This document shows, in pieces, positions 1 through 14,689 of a stretch of DNA of 64,000 nt. A model generated the notes under the pieces. It saw nothing but the letters and a program-made list of their open reading frames with translations. It was not told the DNA's origin and searched no databases. The stretch is from positions 1 through 64,000 of the forward strand of contig CADCXA010000057.1 of assembly GCA_902806565.1 (NCBI GenBank), read 5' to 3'. How positions within the stretch are numbered: the first letter of the stretch is position 1; the number at the start of each line of letters is the position of its first letter. Both the position numbers and the translations under genes were made by a program. This stretch comes from Hypoxylon rubiginosum (lineage: Eukaryota; Ascomycota; Sordariomycetes; Xylariales; Hypoxylaceae).

Positions 1-3000
1 TAATTATATTTATTACGACGTTTATATTAATAAAAGTTTTATTGTTAAGTAATTTAAAAAGTTATAAAAGGTATAATATTTTAAGTTTTATATTATAAAT
101 ATACTTTTTTTTAATAGTTTTATGTTATTAATTTAATATATTAATAATTCTTTTATTTAATAAATAAATTTAATAAGTTTTAATATGTTTATAAAAATTA
201 ATTATATAAATTAATATTTAAATAATGTTATTTTAATTAATAATTTATTAAGTTATTAATATTTTAATTTAAAAAAATAATATTTTTTAATTATTAAATT
301 ATTTAATGGTTTAATTTTTAATAATATCTTATAAATAATATTAAAATTATATATTATTTATATAAATCCGTTAGTTTATTATATTTAAAATATAGTAATT
401 AATATAATTAGCGATAATATAGCAGGAACTTATAACGTTAAAATTAATAAAGTTTAAAACGTAAAATGTTTAAAAAAATATCGCCGTGATATTTATATTA
501 ATTATTCCGTTTTTATAATTTAGTTTAAATTTAAATGTTTATTATTATTAATAATAATAAGTTTTTTAAAATTATAATTTATAGGATAAAATAAGGTAAA
601 ATATAATAAAAAAATATATTTAATTTTATAAAATTAATAAAATTAAATAAACCGTTTAGTTATAAAGTAATAAAAAATATTATAAGCTTAAAAATTAAAG
701 TAAATATTAGTTATATTAATGTAAAAGTAAAAAAGGATAAAAAGAAAAATAAAAAAAAGGCTTAAAAAAAAAAAATTATAATAAAAAATAAAAAAAAATA
801 TATTATATTTAAATATATAAAATTTTATTTAAGTATTAAATAATTAACAAGTATAATATAATATAAATAAAATAAAATAAATTTAATTAAATAAATCTAT
901 TAATTTTTTATAAAATAATTTAAATAAGAATTTATTATATAAAATTATAACTAATATTTTTAGATATTTAAAATAATTAATAAATAGGAGATACTTAAAT
1001 ATAAATTACGTTTTTATTTATTATATAGATTTTAAATTTATTATATTTTAAAATTTTATTATAAAAATTAAAAAAATATAAAAAAAAAAAGGAGGGGATA
1101 AATATAAAAAAAAAATAAAAATAAAATATAATAAAAATATGGTTTTATATTAATTTATTTTCCTTTTAATTTTAAGTACTTATTTATTTATTTAAGTACA
1201 TAATTTTATTAAAAAGTATTATAATTATTTAGTTTTAAAAGATAGTTTTAAAAATATATATAATATATTTAAAATAAAAAAATAAAAATTACCTTTTTTA
1301 AAGTTTAAAGTTTAAAGCTTTTTATATATTTAAATATTATTTATTTTTTTATATTAGTTATATTTATATTATATAAGAATATTTTTATTTTTTAATAATA
1401 TATTAATTTTAAGGGGTAAAAAAGGCTTGAAAATAATGTTTAAATTTAAAAAATACCCACCTTTTTTATAATGTAACTTAAAAATATCTAAGTATTATAT
1501 TATAAGATTTTAATTATATAAGTGGAAATATTTAAATTTTTAATTAAATAACTTAAATATTTTTTATTTATTTATTTTTTAACAGTTTTAAAAAAGTATT
1601 AATAATTTTATAAATATTATTTTATATTTTATAATTAATTATTATAATAAATTGTTTTATTATTAGTTATTATAATAAGTATTTTTAGTTTTAATAATAA
1701 ATTTAAAGTTATTTATTTTTATTTTATTTCTTTAAAATAAAAAATAAATATAATTATTTAAAATAATTAGTTTTTATTATTTTAATTATTTTAATATTTT
1801 TTTAATTTTTATAATTTATGTTTTTAATAATAAAAATATATATTATAATTTTATTTATTATATTTATTATATTATAATAAAGAATATATAAAATAATAAT
1901 AAGAAATAAATAAATAATATTAATATGTTTTATTTTTTGTTTTTTTTTAATTTAATTAATTATATTTTAAATTTAATTAATAATATTTTATATAAAAATG
2001 AATATTAATTTTAAATTTTTTAATATATAAATAATATAAAAGTTGGTATAATTAATAAAATTTTAAATTATATTATTTTTATTTATATTATTTTTAATTT
2101 TAATATTTTTAATCTTAGTTATTATAATAAATTATTATATTTAATTGTATTTTTATTTAAATATTAAAACTTTTTTAAGATAATATTCAAGTTTTAAAAA
2201 TAATTGTAATTTTTTTTAGTTAATAATAGTAAAGTTTTAAATATATTATTAATTTAATATATTTAAAATATTTAAATGGTATTATATAATTATTTTTTTT
2301 ATTATCAGGATTTATTTATATAATAAATTTCTTTTAATGGAAATAATTTAATTATTTATATAGATATGTTAATAAATTATAAAATAATTATTATTTATAA
2401 TAAAGTTTATTATATTATAAATATTATTTAAAGTGTAAAATAAGTTTATATTATTTTATAAGTTATTAATTAATGGTTTAATATAAATTATATAAAAGTT
2501 TATTAAAAAAAGTTTTTAAGAAATAAAAATAATAGTGTAATTAATAATTTTTTTAATTTTATTTATATTTAAAAAAAACTTATATTATATTATTAATTAT
2601 AATTATTTTATTTTTTTTTTTTAATTATTTTCTAGTGATTTTATTATATATAATTTATTTTATTATTTTTTTTATAGCGGTAATAAAAGTTTTAATATTA
2701 TTTTTAAATTTTATTATTTGTTTTATAAAAAATTATATTTTTTATTTTTTAAGGTTTTTTTATAGTTTATATTTGTTTATTTTATATGGTTTATTTTTAG
2801 TTTAAAAAATATATTAATTATAAAATAAAAAAAAAAAAAGATATATTTTTATATTATTTAAACTATTTTAAATATAAGTTATTATATTTATATTAATAAG
2901 TTATTTTTTAAAAAGTATTGTAAAAAGTAAAAAATTAATTTAAATATTGGTTTTATTAAATATTTTTATATTAAAAAAAACTAGGTTAAAAGTATTTATA

Positions 3001-3834
3001 ATTTTATTAAGTTAAAAAATATTATTAAATTATTATATGGTTTTAATGTTAATTTAAATGTTATTTTTTATATTAATTTTAATATAAATATATTAGATGT
3101 TATTTTTATTAATTCTATTTATTATTAACCTATTATTAATTATTATAATAATAATTAATATAATAATAATAACTTTAATATATATAAAAATAATTATTTA
3201 AGAAAATATTTTTAATTAATATTAAATAAAAATAAAAGTAATGTTAAAATTAAACTTTTATTTTATTATAAATAATTAATTTTTTTATTAAATAATAATA
3301 TAAAGTTATTTATATTTATATTTTAAACTTATAATATAAGTTATTATATTGTTTTATTATAATATTAATTAAACTTTTTTTTAATAATTAATTTTAAATT
3401 TATATTATTTATATTTTATTTAATTAATAATATAAAAAGTAGTAACTTTAATATTATAACTTATAATAATAATAATGTTTTAATTATAACTATATTAAAA
3501 CCAACTAAATATTTTAATAAAGGTTTAGTTTAATTATTAAAAAAACTTTTTATTAGAAATAATAATTAAATAATTTTAATTAGTTTTTTTTTTTTTTTTT
3601 TTAATATAAATTATATTTTAAATTAGTTTAACTATAGGTTTAAAGTTAAGTAATATTAAATAAACTTGTTTTTATTTTCTTTATTTTATATAATATTATA
3701 TAATTGTTTTTTTATTTATTAATATAAGTTTTTATAATAGGGGTTTCTTAGCTTTTTTTAAAATATATCGATATTTAAATTTTTTTTTTTATTTTTTTTA
3801 ATAATATAAATTCGTATTATCTATAGTTTAAAAT

Positions 3835-3872
3835 TTAATTATAGCTTAATTATAGTTTAATTATAACTTAAT
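3835..3872. repeat. degenerate 12-mer tandem repeat in AT block
   Basis: Three imperfect copies of a roughly 12-base unit of the form TTAATTATAG(C/T)T stand head to tail. This may be a relic of a tandem array or a chance product of extreme base composition. Confidence 0.4.
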
Positions 3873-6800
3873 AACGGTTTTATAATAATTTAATATTAAT
3901 ATTAAAATAAGTTATATTTATACTATAAATAATATATAAATTTAATAAAAAATTATATATTATTAATTTTTTAATTTATATATATATAATTTTAAATTTT
4001 AATAATATTTATTTATTAGTTAAGTGATTTAATTATATAAATATAAATAAAATAAAAAGTTTTTATTAACGTTAATATTATAATTAATAAATAACTTTTT
4101 TTTTTTAATTATTATAATAATATTTTTTTTAAATAATTATAAAATAATATAATTAAGGTTATATTTAAATTTACTTAAATATAAATATTTTAATATTCTA
4201 CGTATTTAATATATTAAATATTAAATTATAGTTTTATAGATAATATATTTAATTAAATATGTTATATTTTTAACTTTAAAAATAATAATAATATATATAT
4301 TTTATAGGTTTTTATATAATATTAGCTTTTTTTTTATATTTTATAATTTATATATATTATATTATATATTTTTTTATATATTATTTATATATAAAAAATA
4401 AGTTTAAAAAAAATTTACACGAAATATAAAAAATAAATAAAAAGTGGTTAAAATATGTTTAATTAAATAAAGCTTTATATTTTAATTAAATAATTAATAA
4501 ATACTTTTTTTATATTAATTATTTTTATTTTTATATCTTAATTTAACTTTTTATTAAATTTATTTTATTATAAGCCTTATAAATTTCGGCTTATTTTAAT
4601 TTTTATAATATAGATATTTAAATATTTTAAATATATTTTATAAATAAATAAATTAATTTTATATTAAAGATTTAACTTTTATTTTAATTAACTAGAAATA
4701 TTTACTAGTAAAACGCGAGCGTAAGTTTTACGTATTATTATAAAAATATAATAATTTTAAGATTTTTAGAATTTTATTATATTAATTATTTTATTTTAAT
4801 AGTTTATATTAATATTTGGTTTAATTATACACTTTTATATATTATTTTTAAGGGAATGTTAATAATATGTTTTTTATTTATTAATATATCGTGGTAAAAG
4901 TAGTTTATTATATTAAAATAATTTATTTTAATTATAAGTTTAAAGTTAAAAATATAAAAGATTTAATTTGTTTATTTTAAAAAAAATAAGAATGTTAAAA
5001 TAACATTATAAAATTTTTCTACGAATTATATAACTATGGTTGTAAAAAATATATACGGATTTTTTTTAATTATATATGTTTTATTTATAAGAATTTTTAC
5101 TTTAAAAAACTTTTTTTATTGTTATATAAAATTTAGTAAAAACCGTTTATTTATTATAATAAACCTTATATATTTAAATATATAAATATTAAATTTTTAA
5201 AGCTTTTTAATAATATTATAAATAATAATAAAATAAAAAAGTAGATTAAATAATAAAACTAAATAATAAAATTAAATAATAAAAAGGATATAAATAAAAA
5301 ACGTGAATTTTAAACCAGGGTAATGGTTTTTATAATATAAGTTTAATTTAAAAGAGATAAATTATTAAAATAAATAACTTAATTATTATTTTTTTTATTT
5401 TTTTATAGTTTTTTTTAAAATTTATATTTATTGTTTTTATTATAATAAATAGTTTAAAATATTTTAACTATTTTATTGTTTTTTATATTATTATTAGATA
5501 ATTTAAGGGATATTATTTAGTTTATTTTATATATATTAACTTTTAAAGGAATTTATTAAATTTAATTTTTCTAGTATTATAAAAATATTTTTATATTATT
5601 TATAAATATTATTATTATAAGTGTAAGAATTTATTTCTTTTTAAATATAGTTAATATATTTATTTTTATATTATTTTTTAAGGTTAATATATTTAAAAAA
5701 TAATTATATAATAAAGATAAAAAAGTTTAAATTTATTACTTTTTTTTTTCTTTTTTTTTTTTATTATATTGTAATATTATTTATTATATTTTTAATATAA
5801 GATAATGTTATAATTTTTTTTATTTATAATAAACAAGTTTTAAAAATAATAAAAGTTATAAAATAACTAATATATTTAATAACTAAAAAAGTGATTATAA
5901 GTTATTTTAATATAAATTTAATATGTTTATTTAAAGTGTTTTAATAAAGTATTTTATATTTTTAAAACTAGGTTAATTGTTTTTTAGAATATATTTTTTT
6001 AGTTAAGGTTTATTTTTTATTTATAATATATACCTTGATTTTTTTTATAAAGTTTATATATATAAATAGTGTAATAGTATTTTTTATTTAATAATAAATA
6101 TAATTATAAAGTTAAAAATATAAAAACTTATAATAATTTAAATTATATTAAATTTAATTTTATAGTTGTTAAATTTTAGATATTTTTAATTTAATTAAAC
6201 TAAAAACTAGTTTATTAGCATGTTTTTTAATAGTTATTTCTATTAAAAAAATAAATACTTATCTTTTTATTTTAATGGTTAAAATAATATTATATTAAAA
6301 AGAAAAATAGTATATTAAATTAGTTTAATTTATTATAAAATATATAAGGTAAATTTAAATAAAATAATAATAATAAAAGATTATAATTATAGTTATTTAT
6401 AATATATATTAATTTTTATTTAATTTCTTTTTTTTTAATATATAGGTAAGTATTTAATTTAATAGTAATATAAATATATATTAAATATTTTTTTTTTACT
6501 TTTTTATAAATTAACTACACCTTTTTAAATTTTATAATATTATATTATATTTATTATTTTTTATATAATATTAATTATAAGTTAATTAATATATATTAAA
6601 TTAAATAAAAAAGTTATAAGTTTTATTAAAATAATGTTTAACAATAAAAAAAATATTAATAAAAAATAAAAACTTTAAGTTTTATTTATTTTAATAATAA
6701 CTTAAAGTTAATTATATGGTATTTATTACTTAATATTTTTTATATTTTTAAAAATATTTTCTAGTAATTTAAAATAAAAGCTAGTTAAATAGTTAAATTA

Positions 6801-9800
6801 TTTTATATATAAACGTTTAACGTTCTTTTTTATAAAAAATATTAATTATATTAAAATAAAGAAATATTTTTTATAAATTATACTTAAGCCGTGTTAAAAT
6901 ATATATATAATAAAATAATAAGATTATTTAATAACTTATTATAATATAATAAAAAGAATTAATAAAATAAATTATTTATCTAATTTTAATTTTTAATTAT
7001 TTCTTTAAGTAATTTAAAAAAATATATAATATTATTATAACTTATTTTAAATTTTAAGTTATATTATATTTAATTAAAATATTATATTACTTTTATTTAT
7101 AAAAAAAAAAGTATAATATTAAATATAAAATTAATTATATATTTAATTTAGTTTTTAAATAAAAGTAGTTATTTATAATTATAACTACTAATACTGGATT
7201 TTTACTGATTTATAATTTTATAATTACAAGATTTAATTTAACTTAGTTTTTTAATATTTATAATATTAATTAATAAAAAGTAAAATAATTTTATAAAAAC
7301 TTAATAATATATATATTTAAAAACATGGTATTTTTTATTATATTATAAAGTAATTAAATTTTTAAACTTATAGTTTAATAGTTATTAATTTTGTTTAAAT
7401 TTTTATAAAAAAAAATATAAAATAATAAAATAATATTAAAATTAAAATTAAAATATAAGTATTTTTTTAAATTACCTTATTTTAAGTTATAATTTTATTT
7501 TAACTAAAAATCTATTATTATTATATATCTTTTTATTTTTTAAACTATATAATTTATTAAAAAAAATATTTATTAGTTTTTTTTAAATATATAAGTAAAT
7601 ATTAAAAGTAATTATATAAAATTTTAACTAGGTAAATTAAATTATAGAAAAATAATTATTATTTTAATTTAAAAAAGTAATTAATAAATAAAAAAATTTA
7701 TAAGTTATAATAATTATAAGAATAATATTTTTTTAATTATTTAATTTATATAAAAATATAATTTTAAAACCTTAAAATATAAAATTACTTTATATTATTA
7801 TAACACGTTAGTTTTTTTTAAGATATGTTAATTTTTTATAGCTTGTTTTATTTTTTTATATTTTGTTATTTTTTAAATAAGGAGTATTTTTTAAAAACTT
7901 TTTAAATTATTTTAAAAATTTAAGATAAGTTATTATTATATTTTAAGTTAATTTCTTTAAATTTAATAAATCTTTTAAATTTAATTAATTTTATAATAAT
8001 AAATTTCTTATTATTTTTATGTTATTATTTATATTTATTATTTTATTTATTTTTTTATTTTATTTTATTTTAATTATAATTAAGTGTAAAAAATATAATA
8101 TAATTATAATATTTAATATATTTTTCTTTTTTTTTTTAGTTTATAGAAATATGTTAAAAATATATATATATAATTTTTTATATTATTTTTATTTTAATAG
8201 TAAGAAAAGGTTAATAAAATAAATAATAAAATATTTATTATAATTTTTATCTTAATTTTATTAAGATATATAAAGTTATGTTTTAATATTATTTAATGTA
8301 ATGTTAAATATAATAATGGTAAATAATAAAATATATTTTTTTTTTATAAATATTAGTTAAGTTTTTAAGTAATATTAAAGTAAATAATATATTTTATAAT
8401 AATTTAATTTTAAGTAATAATTAAAAGCTAAAAAATATTAGTATTTAAATTTTTATATTTAATTATTAGAAATAAAAAATTAAATATAATATAAATTTTA
8501 ATTAATTTATTTATATATTTAAGATATTAAAGTGTTTTAAATTATATAAATAAATTATTTTATAATATATTAAGTTTTAAATAAAAAAGTTTTATATTTA
8601 TTAAAAGTTTTAATAAAATAGTTTTATAATAAATAAATTTATTATTAAAATATTTAAAATAAGAATTTATAAGTTTTTTTATTATATTAAATAAATAGTA
8701 ATTAAAAGTTTCTTTTATTTTTATTTTTATAAATATAACGTTAGGTTAAAATTTTTATAGTATTTTTATAAATGTTAGTTTTATTACGTGGCTTTTATTT
8801 AATTTATTTGTTTTATAAAACCATTATTTTTATATTTATAGTTTTATATTTTTATATTTTTTATTTATATTTATATTTTTTATTTTAATTAATAATAATT
8901 AAATAAATTTAAATTGTTTTAATATTAATAAAAAGTATTTAATATAATGTTTAATTTTATTAATAATTAGAATAATATTAATTAAAACGTTATAAAATTT
9001 ATTATTAAAGAAAATATTATTAGGTTTAAAATAATAAATATAAAATTTTAAGTTGGTAATTAAAATTATATATTTTTTAATTTTTATTTATATTATAATA
9101 AATTTAATAGATCTTTAAAATTTACTAGTTTTATTTATTTTATAAATAAAAAAAAAAAGTTAAAACGTAAATTAAAAACGTAAATATTTTATAAATAAAA
9201 TTTATAAATAATATCTTAAAGGTTTTATAATTATTTAAAGCTTTTTTAAGTTTTTTAAATAAAAAAAGTTTAAAACTTATTAATAAAATATTATTTATAA
9301 AAATAATATAATTAATATTAAAGTTTTTAATTAATATTAATTAGTTATATAAATTTTTTTAGTTTAAGTTAAAACAAGTAATTTATATAAAAATGGTTTT
9401 TTAAATTAACTTAAAAAAAAATATATCGTTAAAAATAAGGTTTTATAAGGATAAAAAAAAGGAGTTATTAAAAGAAATTAAAATTAATTATTATTAAATA
9501 ATTTAAATAAAGATATATTAATATAAAATAAATAGTTTATAATAATTAAATTATTTATATTTTAATTAATAACCTTATTTTTTAAGGCTTAAATATAAAA
9601 GTTTTATAATTAAAAATATTATTTTTAATAATAAGTTATATTAACTTAAATTTAATTAACTTAGATTTTTTTATAAAAAGTAATTTAATTTTATTAATTA
9701 AATTAAACTGTTTTTTTAAAAGTAAATATATTTTAAATAATAAAAAAACTAGGATTTAAAAATTTATTATAAAAATAATAAAAGATATTTTATAATTATT

Positions 9801-10915
9801 ATTAAATTAAAATATATATTTAAATTTATATAAACTTATATATTAAAAAAAATAAGATCTTGGTTTAAGTAATTAAAAAAAAGGATAATAAAAAAAAGAA
9901 AGTGTTGTTTTTTAATAATAAATAAAGTTATTATAATATATTTAATAATATTTTTAAAAAACTAAAATAAAATATTATTTATTATATATAAATAATATAT
10001 TATAAGTAGTATAATAAAGTGTTATTAATAATATCACGGACTTTATTATTATTAAATAAAGATTTAATATTTTAAAAGGTTTTTTAAAAGATATTTCTTA
10101 TATTATTAAATTAATTAAGTAGTAAAAATCTAATAAAAATAAAGTAAAATAACCAGTTAAACATATAATAATAATAAAAAAGAAAATAAAATATAATAAT
10201 ATTATTTATAATATTAAATAATAAAACTTAAAATAAAATTAAATAAGTTAATTTAATTAGTAGTTATATAAGTTATATAAAATTAATAAAAAATAAATAA
10301 TAAGTTTTAATTTTTTTTTAAATTATATTATTAATTAATAGTTGTAGATTTTTAAGTAATTATAAAAGTTATATAAGTTATAAAATGTAATTTAAAATAT
10401 AGTTATTTTTAGTTTTTATAAAGTTTTTAATATTTAAATATTTATATAAATAAAGTTTAAATAATAAAACATTATTAATTTATTAATAGTTTAATATAAA
10501 ATATTAATTTATATTTAAATATATTTATTTTCTTAGAATATACCATTTTTTAAAATTTTAATTAAATGAATTTATATTTTTTTTTATTATTAGGAAATTA
10601 ATAGTTAATTATATTATTTTGGTTTTTATATATTAAGGTAAAAAAATAATGTTGTTTTTTTTTATAAATGTTTTATTTTTTATATTATTTTATTTAAAAA
10701 GTTATATATTTAGTTTTTATATTTTATAAAAATTTTAATAAGAAAATAAATATATTTTAATTTAATATTATTTTTATTTTTATTAGATTTAATTTTAACT
10801 TATTATAAATAATTCTTTTTATTATTTTTATTATTATTATTATAATTATATTATTAATTTTTTAAAGTAATTTAAAATAATATTTAATTAAAAAAATAAA
10901 AATAATAACTTTTAT

Positions 10916-10980
10916 TAATTTTAATAATAGTTTAATAATAATTTAATAATAATTTAATAATAATTTAATAACAATTTATA
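10916..10980. repeat. AT-only minisatellite (unit TAATAATTTAA-like)
   Basis: At least four successive copies of an 11-12 base unit built from AATAATTTAAT run head to tail inside the AT-saturated block. It could be a real tandem repeat that survived RIP because it holds no cytosine. Confidence 0.55.
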
Positions 10981-13485
10981 TTTAATAGTTAAAAAATTAA
11001 ATTTATAAATTTTATAATTGTTTTTTTATAAAAAAAATTTAATAATTTAATAATTTAATAAATAAATTATTTATTTGTAATTTTATAATTATATTATATA
11101 TATTTTTAATGTTAAAAATATATTTAAAATTAATATTATAGTTTTTATTAAATTAAATTAATATTAAAATAATGTTATTAATAAAATAAATATACTAGCT
11201 TTTTTTAATATATATAATAATATTTACTATTTTTTAAAAAAAGTATTAATATAATAATTAAATTTAATAATTATTTTAATTATTTAAAACTTTTATTTAT
11301 AATATAAATATTTTTATAATATATTAGTTTTATTAAACTGTTACTAAGTTATTATTTAATAATAATTTAACTTTAAGTTTAATATAATTAATAAAAATAA
11401 GTTTTATTTTAAATTAAAATATTATTAAATAAGTTTTTATAAATTAATTTTTATTTAATTATTATTTAATTATAATTAATATATTATTTAAAGTAAGAAA
11501 AGTATATTAAAAAAAATCGTAAGTTTTTAAATGTAACTGTAAATTAAAATACTAGTAAATATTTTAAAAATATAATAATAAATAAAATATTAAATATTAT
11601 AAAATCTTTTAATTTTTAAGTTTTAATTTTTAAGTTTAATAATAATATATAAATAAATATACCATTTATTTAACGTTTAATATTTAATAGATTATAAGAT
11701 ATATAATTAAGATTACACTTAAATCTAATATTATATATAGAATTATTTTTAAAAAAAAAGAAAACGTTTATATATTATATATTTTTAATAGATTTTTAAT
11801 TAATAATTTTAATATTAAAAATATTAACGTGTTTTTTATATTAAAATAAATATATAATAAATATTAAATTATAATTTAATAATAGTTTAATAATAATTAA
11901 TATTATTTAATAAACTTATTTTATATAGTTTTTATTTAGCTTTAAAAAGTTATTATTAAAAATCTATAAATTATTATTTTAAAAGTTAATAAATAAGGTA
12001 TTAATTAAATAATATAATATTATATATAAATTTATTTTTATTAAAGTTTAATATAATATGTAATTTTTTTATAAATTTAAATAAAATATAGTTAATTTAT
12101 TATTAAGTTTTTATTTAATTATTATTTAATATAATTAATTAATATTAAATATTTATATAGTTATAATTTATAAAATATTTTAATTTTTAAGATTAATTAA
12201 ATTATAAATTAATATAAAATTAAAATATAAATTAATTTTTATTAATAATTTTATATTAAATAATTAACTAATTAAATTTATAAATAAAATTTTTATAAAA
12301 TAATAAGGATAGGATTTTTATTATAAAATAAGTTTAATATATTTAAAATATATAATATTTTATATATATTTAAAGAATTATAAACTTATTATTTAAATAT
12401 TTAAAAAGTAACGTTTATTATTTTATTTAAAAGAAAATAAGGTAAAAATTAATAAAAAAAAAAAAAAAAAAAAGGGTAAAAAAAACTTATTAACGTTTAT
12501 CCGGGTATTAAAATTTTAAATTTAAGTTTAACTAGTGTTAAATAATTATTTAATTATAATTAACTAATATATTAATTTTATTAATTTAATATATAACTTA
12601 AAATTAATTTAAATAATAATTAATAATAAATTTTATTAATTTAAATTAATTAATTTTTTACTTTTATTTTTTATTTATTTATTATTTTAAAAGTTATTAT
12701 TATTTTTATATATAAATCTAAGTAATATTAATTTATTTTATAATTATAATTATATATTTATAAAAAGTTAAAATAAGTTTAACTTATTTATTTATTAATT
12801 AATTAAATATATAAAAGCTTTTAAAAAACTTAATAATAAAAATAAAAATAATAAGCTTAAAAACTAATTAAAATATAATAATAATAATTAATTTTTTTTT
12901 AACTTATTATTTTTATTATTTTTATTAAAGCTTAAAAATAATAATAAGATTAATAAAATTAAGATTTATATTAATAAAAATAAGGATAATAAATTTAATA
13001 ATAACTTTTAAATTAATATAAATAATAATATATTTATTAAAAATATAAATAATAAATTAATTATTATTTAATAACTATTAAATAATAATTTAATAATAGT
13101 TTATTTATATTTAATAACTGTTATTAAATTATTAAAAAAAAAAAGAAAAGTTATATTTTTATTATTTAATTAATAATAAATTATTAAAAACTAAGTTATA
13201 AATATAAATATTATTATTTTTAATTTAAATATAAAATATATCTTATAAAAATAAAAATAAATAAAAAGTTTATAAATATTTTATATAAATTTAGTTTTAT
13301 ATTTATACTTTTTTAAATTAATAATTAATTTTAAATAATTTTTAAGTTTATTTTTATAAGTTTTAATATTAATATATATTTATATTAAAAATATTTATAA
13401 ATTTAAAAGTTATAAAATATATTAAAATATTTAATTTTATATTGTTTTTATTTATTAAATAGTTTAAAGTATTTATTAATTAATG

Positions 13486-14106
13486 TGGCTGTGTTATAAT
13501 TTCCTATTTATAGTTTAGTATATTTAGTTTTTTGATTTTGGCTAAGATGTATAAATGGTCCACCCTACCCTATTAAACCCCGTAACCCGTTTTAATGACA
13601 GTCAATTCGTTCTATTCCTGTAAATACTTCCCAGACACGCATTTGTGCTACCGCATTTCTCGTGGGTTGTGGGAATAGGAGGTACACGCATTGGTCATGA
13701 CGCCTCGGCCCCATAAGGTACTCACGGCGCTTTATGCAGTTAGGTTACCAGTAGGCCACCATGTAAGGTCACAGTGATGGAGCCTTTCCACTTGACTCGT
13801 TGAATGGTCGAAGGACGGTGTTACTGACTGCAGCGAGACCATGCATATACTTGCGCTGTCTTTGGCTCCTCGTTGGTAAGTAGCTGCATTTGAGATATCC
13901 CGGCCAAGTACCTAGGTTGGGTATGTTTGCACCATGTACATCATGTAGGCGAGTTTCTATTTCTATGCCATGGTTCCTTTTCTTTGTCCAGGACAGGCCA
14001 TTAAATCCACGAAGGGGTAAAAGAATAAGACGGCATTTCATCCCACAATTCTGCTTACCGCCTGAAATTCTAAACGGCTCGTTGATATTGTATAAGTCAT
14101 TCAAGC
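13486..14106. other. boundary and upstream region of the EthD gene
   Basis: Base composition changes from near-pure AT to ordinary mixed sequence within a few tens of bases around position 13,485. The remaining 0.6 kb has no convincing gene; short ORFs on both strands overlap each other and show no family motif. It presumably holds the promoter of the EthD gene. Confidence 0.6.
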
Positions 14107-14553
14107 ATGACTTATACCGTCGTGGCGCATATCAGGCGCAGGCAGGATATCACACCATCCGAGTTTCGCACGCACTATGACACAGTGCATGTCCCCCTTC
14201 TGAAGTCTCTTGTAGGCACGGCGTTTCCTCTCACCCATACTCGAAATTACGTTACTCGAATCCCGAACACATCTGATGCTACGCCACCTACGCCTGACAA
14301 GTCTCAAGCGTCTGGGAAGGTGCCGGGAACCGAATTCGCCCCGATTATGTACAGGGGCGAAGCCTCGAGCGTCGATTATGACTCGCTGACAGTGATGGTC
14401 TGGGAGGATTATCCCGCATTCGAACGCTTCCTAGAAGTATTTTCCAGCAAGGAAGTGTCTGAGAAGATATTGGAGGACGAGAAGAACTTTAAAGATCAGT
14501 CTGTTAAGCGGATCTACGCACTCGAGCATCCTAGCACAACTAAGCGCGACTGA
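14107..14553 (+). CDS. EthD-domain (dimeric alpha/beta barrel) protein
   Basis: Intronless gene for a 148-residue protein. The N-terminus (MTYTVVAHIRRRQDITPSEF, then a Y-D-x-x-H-V-P-L segment) matches the EthD/ABM ferredoxin-like fold in which small proteins dimerise into an alpha/beta barrel. A later VMVWEDYPAFERFL segment fits the second beta-alpha repeat. In fungi, EthD-domain proteins act in polyketide pathways, for example as decarboxylases in anthraquinone-type clusters (MdpH/TpcK group), but many family members have no known reaction. The next gene is convergent, ending 136 bases downstream, and encodes a flavin oxidase, so a tailoring role in the same pathway is plausible but inferred. 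The start is the first ATG of the frame and begins the conserved fold directly. Confidence 0.8.
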   Translation: MTYTVVAHIRRRQDITPSEFRTHYDTVHVPLLKSLVGTAFPLTHTRNYVTRIPNTSDATPPTPDKSQASGKVPGTEFAPIMYRGEASSVDYDSLTVMVWEDYPAFERFLEVFSSKEVSEKILEDEKNFKDQSVKRIYALEHPSTTKRD

Positions 14554-14689
14554 GCCTCTTGATCATGTCTTAGGGTTTGATATATCTGTCGAATGATACT
14601 TAGGCCGTGTCAAAGGATAGTCTGGCTGATGGAAGTGATAGATTTAACTTGTAGACTACCTCTTATTTGTTTTACAGACAGGTAATCTT

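Larger units (their letters stand above)
1..13485. repeat. AT-saturated RIP-type heterochromatin block
   Basis: The first 13.5 kb is overwhelmingly A and T, with long A/T homopolymers, stop codons in every frame and no credible coding region. CpA is nearly absent and TpG scarce, while TpA is extremely common; many of the few remaining C residues sit in CpG or CTT contexts. That pattern is the signature of repeat-induced point mutation, which turns CpA into TpA on both strands of duplicated DNA during the sexual cycle of many ascomycetes. I infer an ancient, heavily mutated transposon cluster, possibly subtelomeric or pericentromeric; no telomere repeat is visible. No element family can be named because the coding information is gone. 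A mitochondrial origin is unlikely, since no long ORF, rRNA or tRNA can be seen. Confidence 0.85.

Noticed and set aside
8019..8222. 67-residue ORF in the AT block
   Set aside because: Composed almost only of Phe, Ile, Leu, Lys, Tyr and Asn, as random AT-rich DNA would give; no motif.
13769..14104. 111-residue minus-strand ORF just left of the EthD gene
   Set aside because: Overlaps an equally long plus-strand ORF, has no recognisable motif and lies where the EthD promoter should be.
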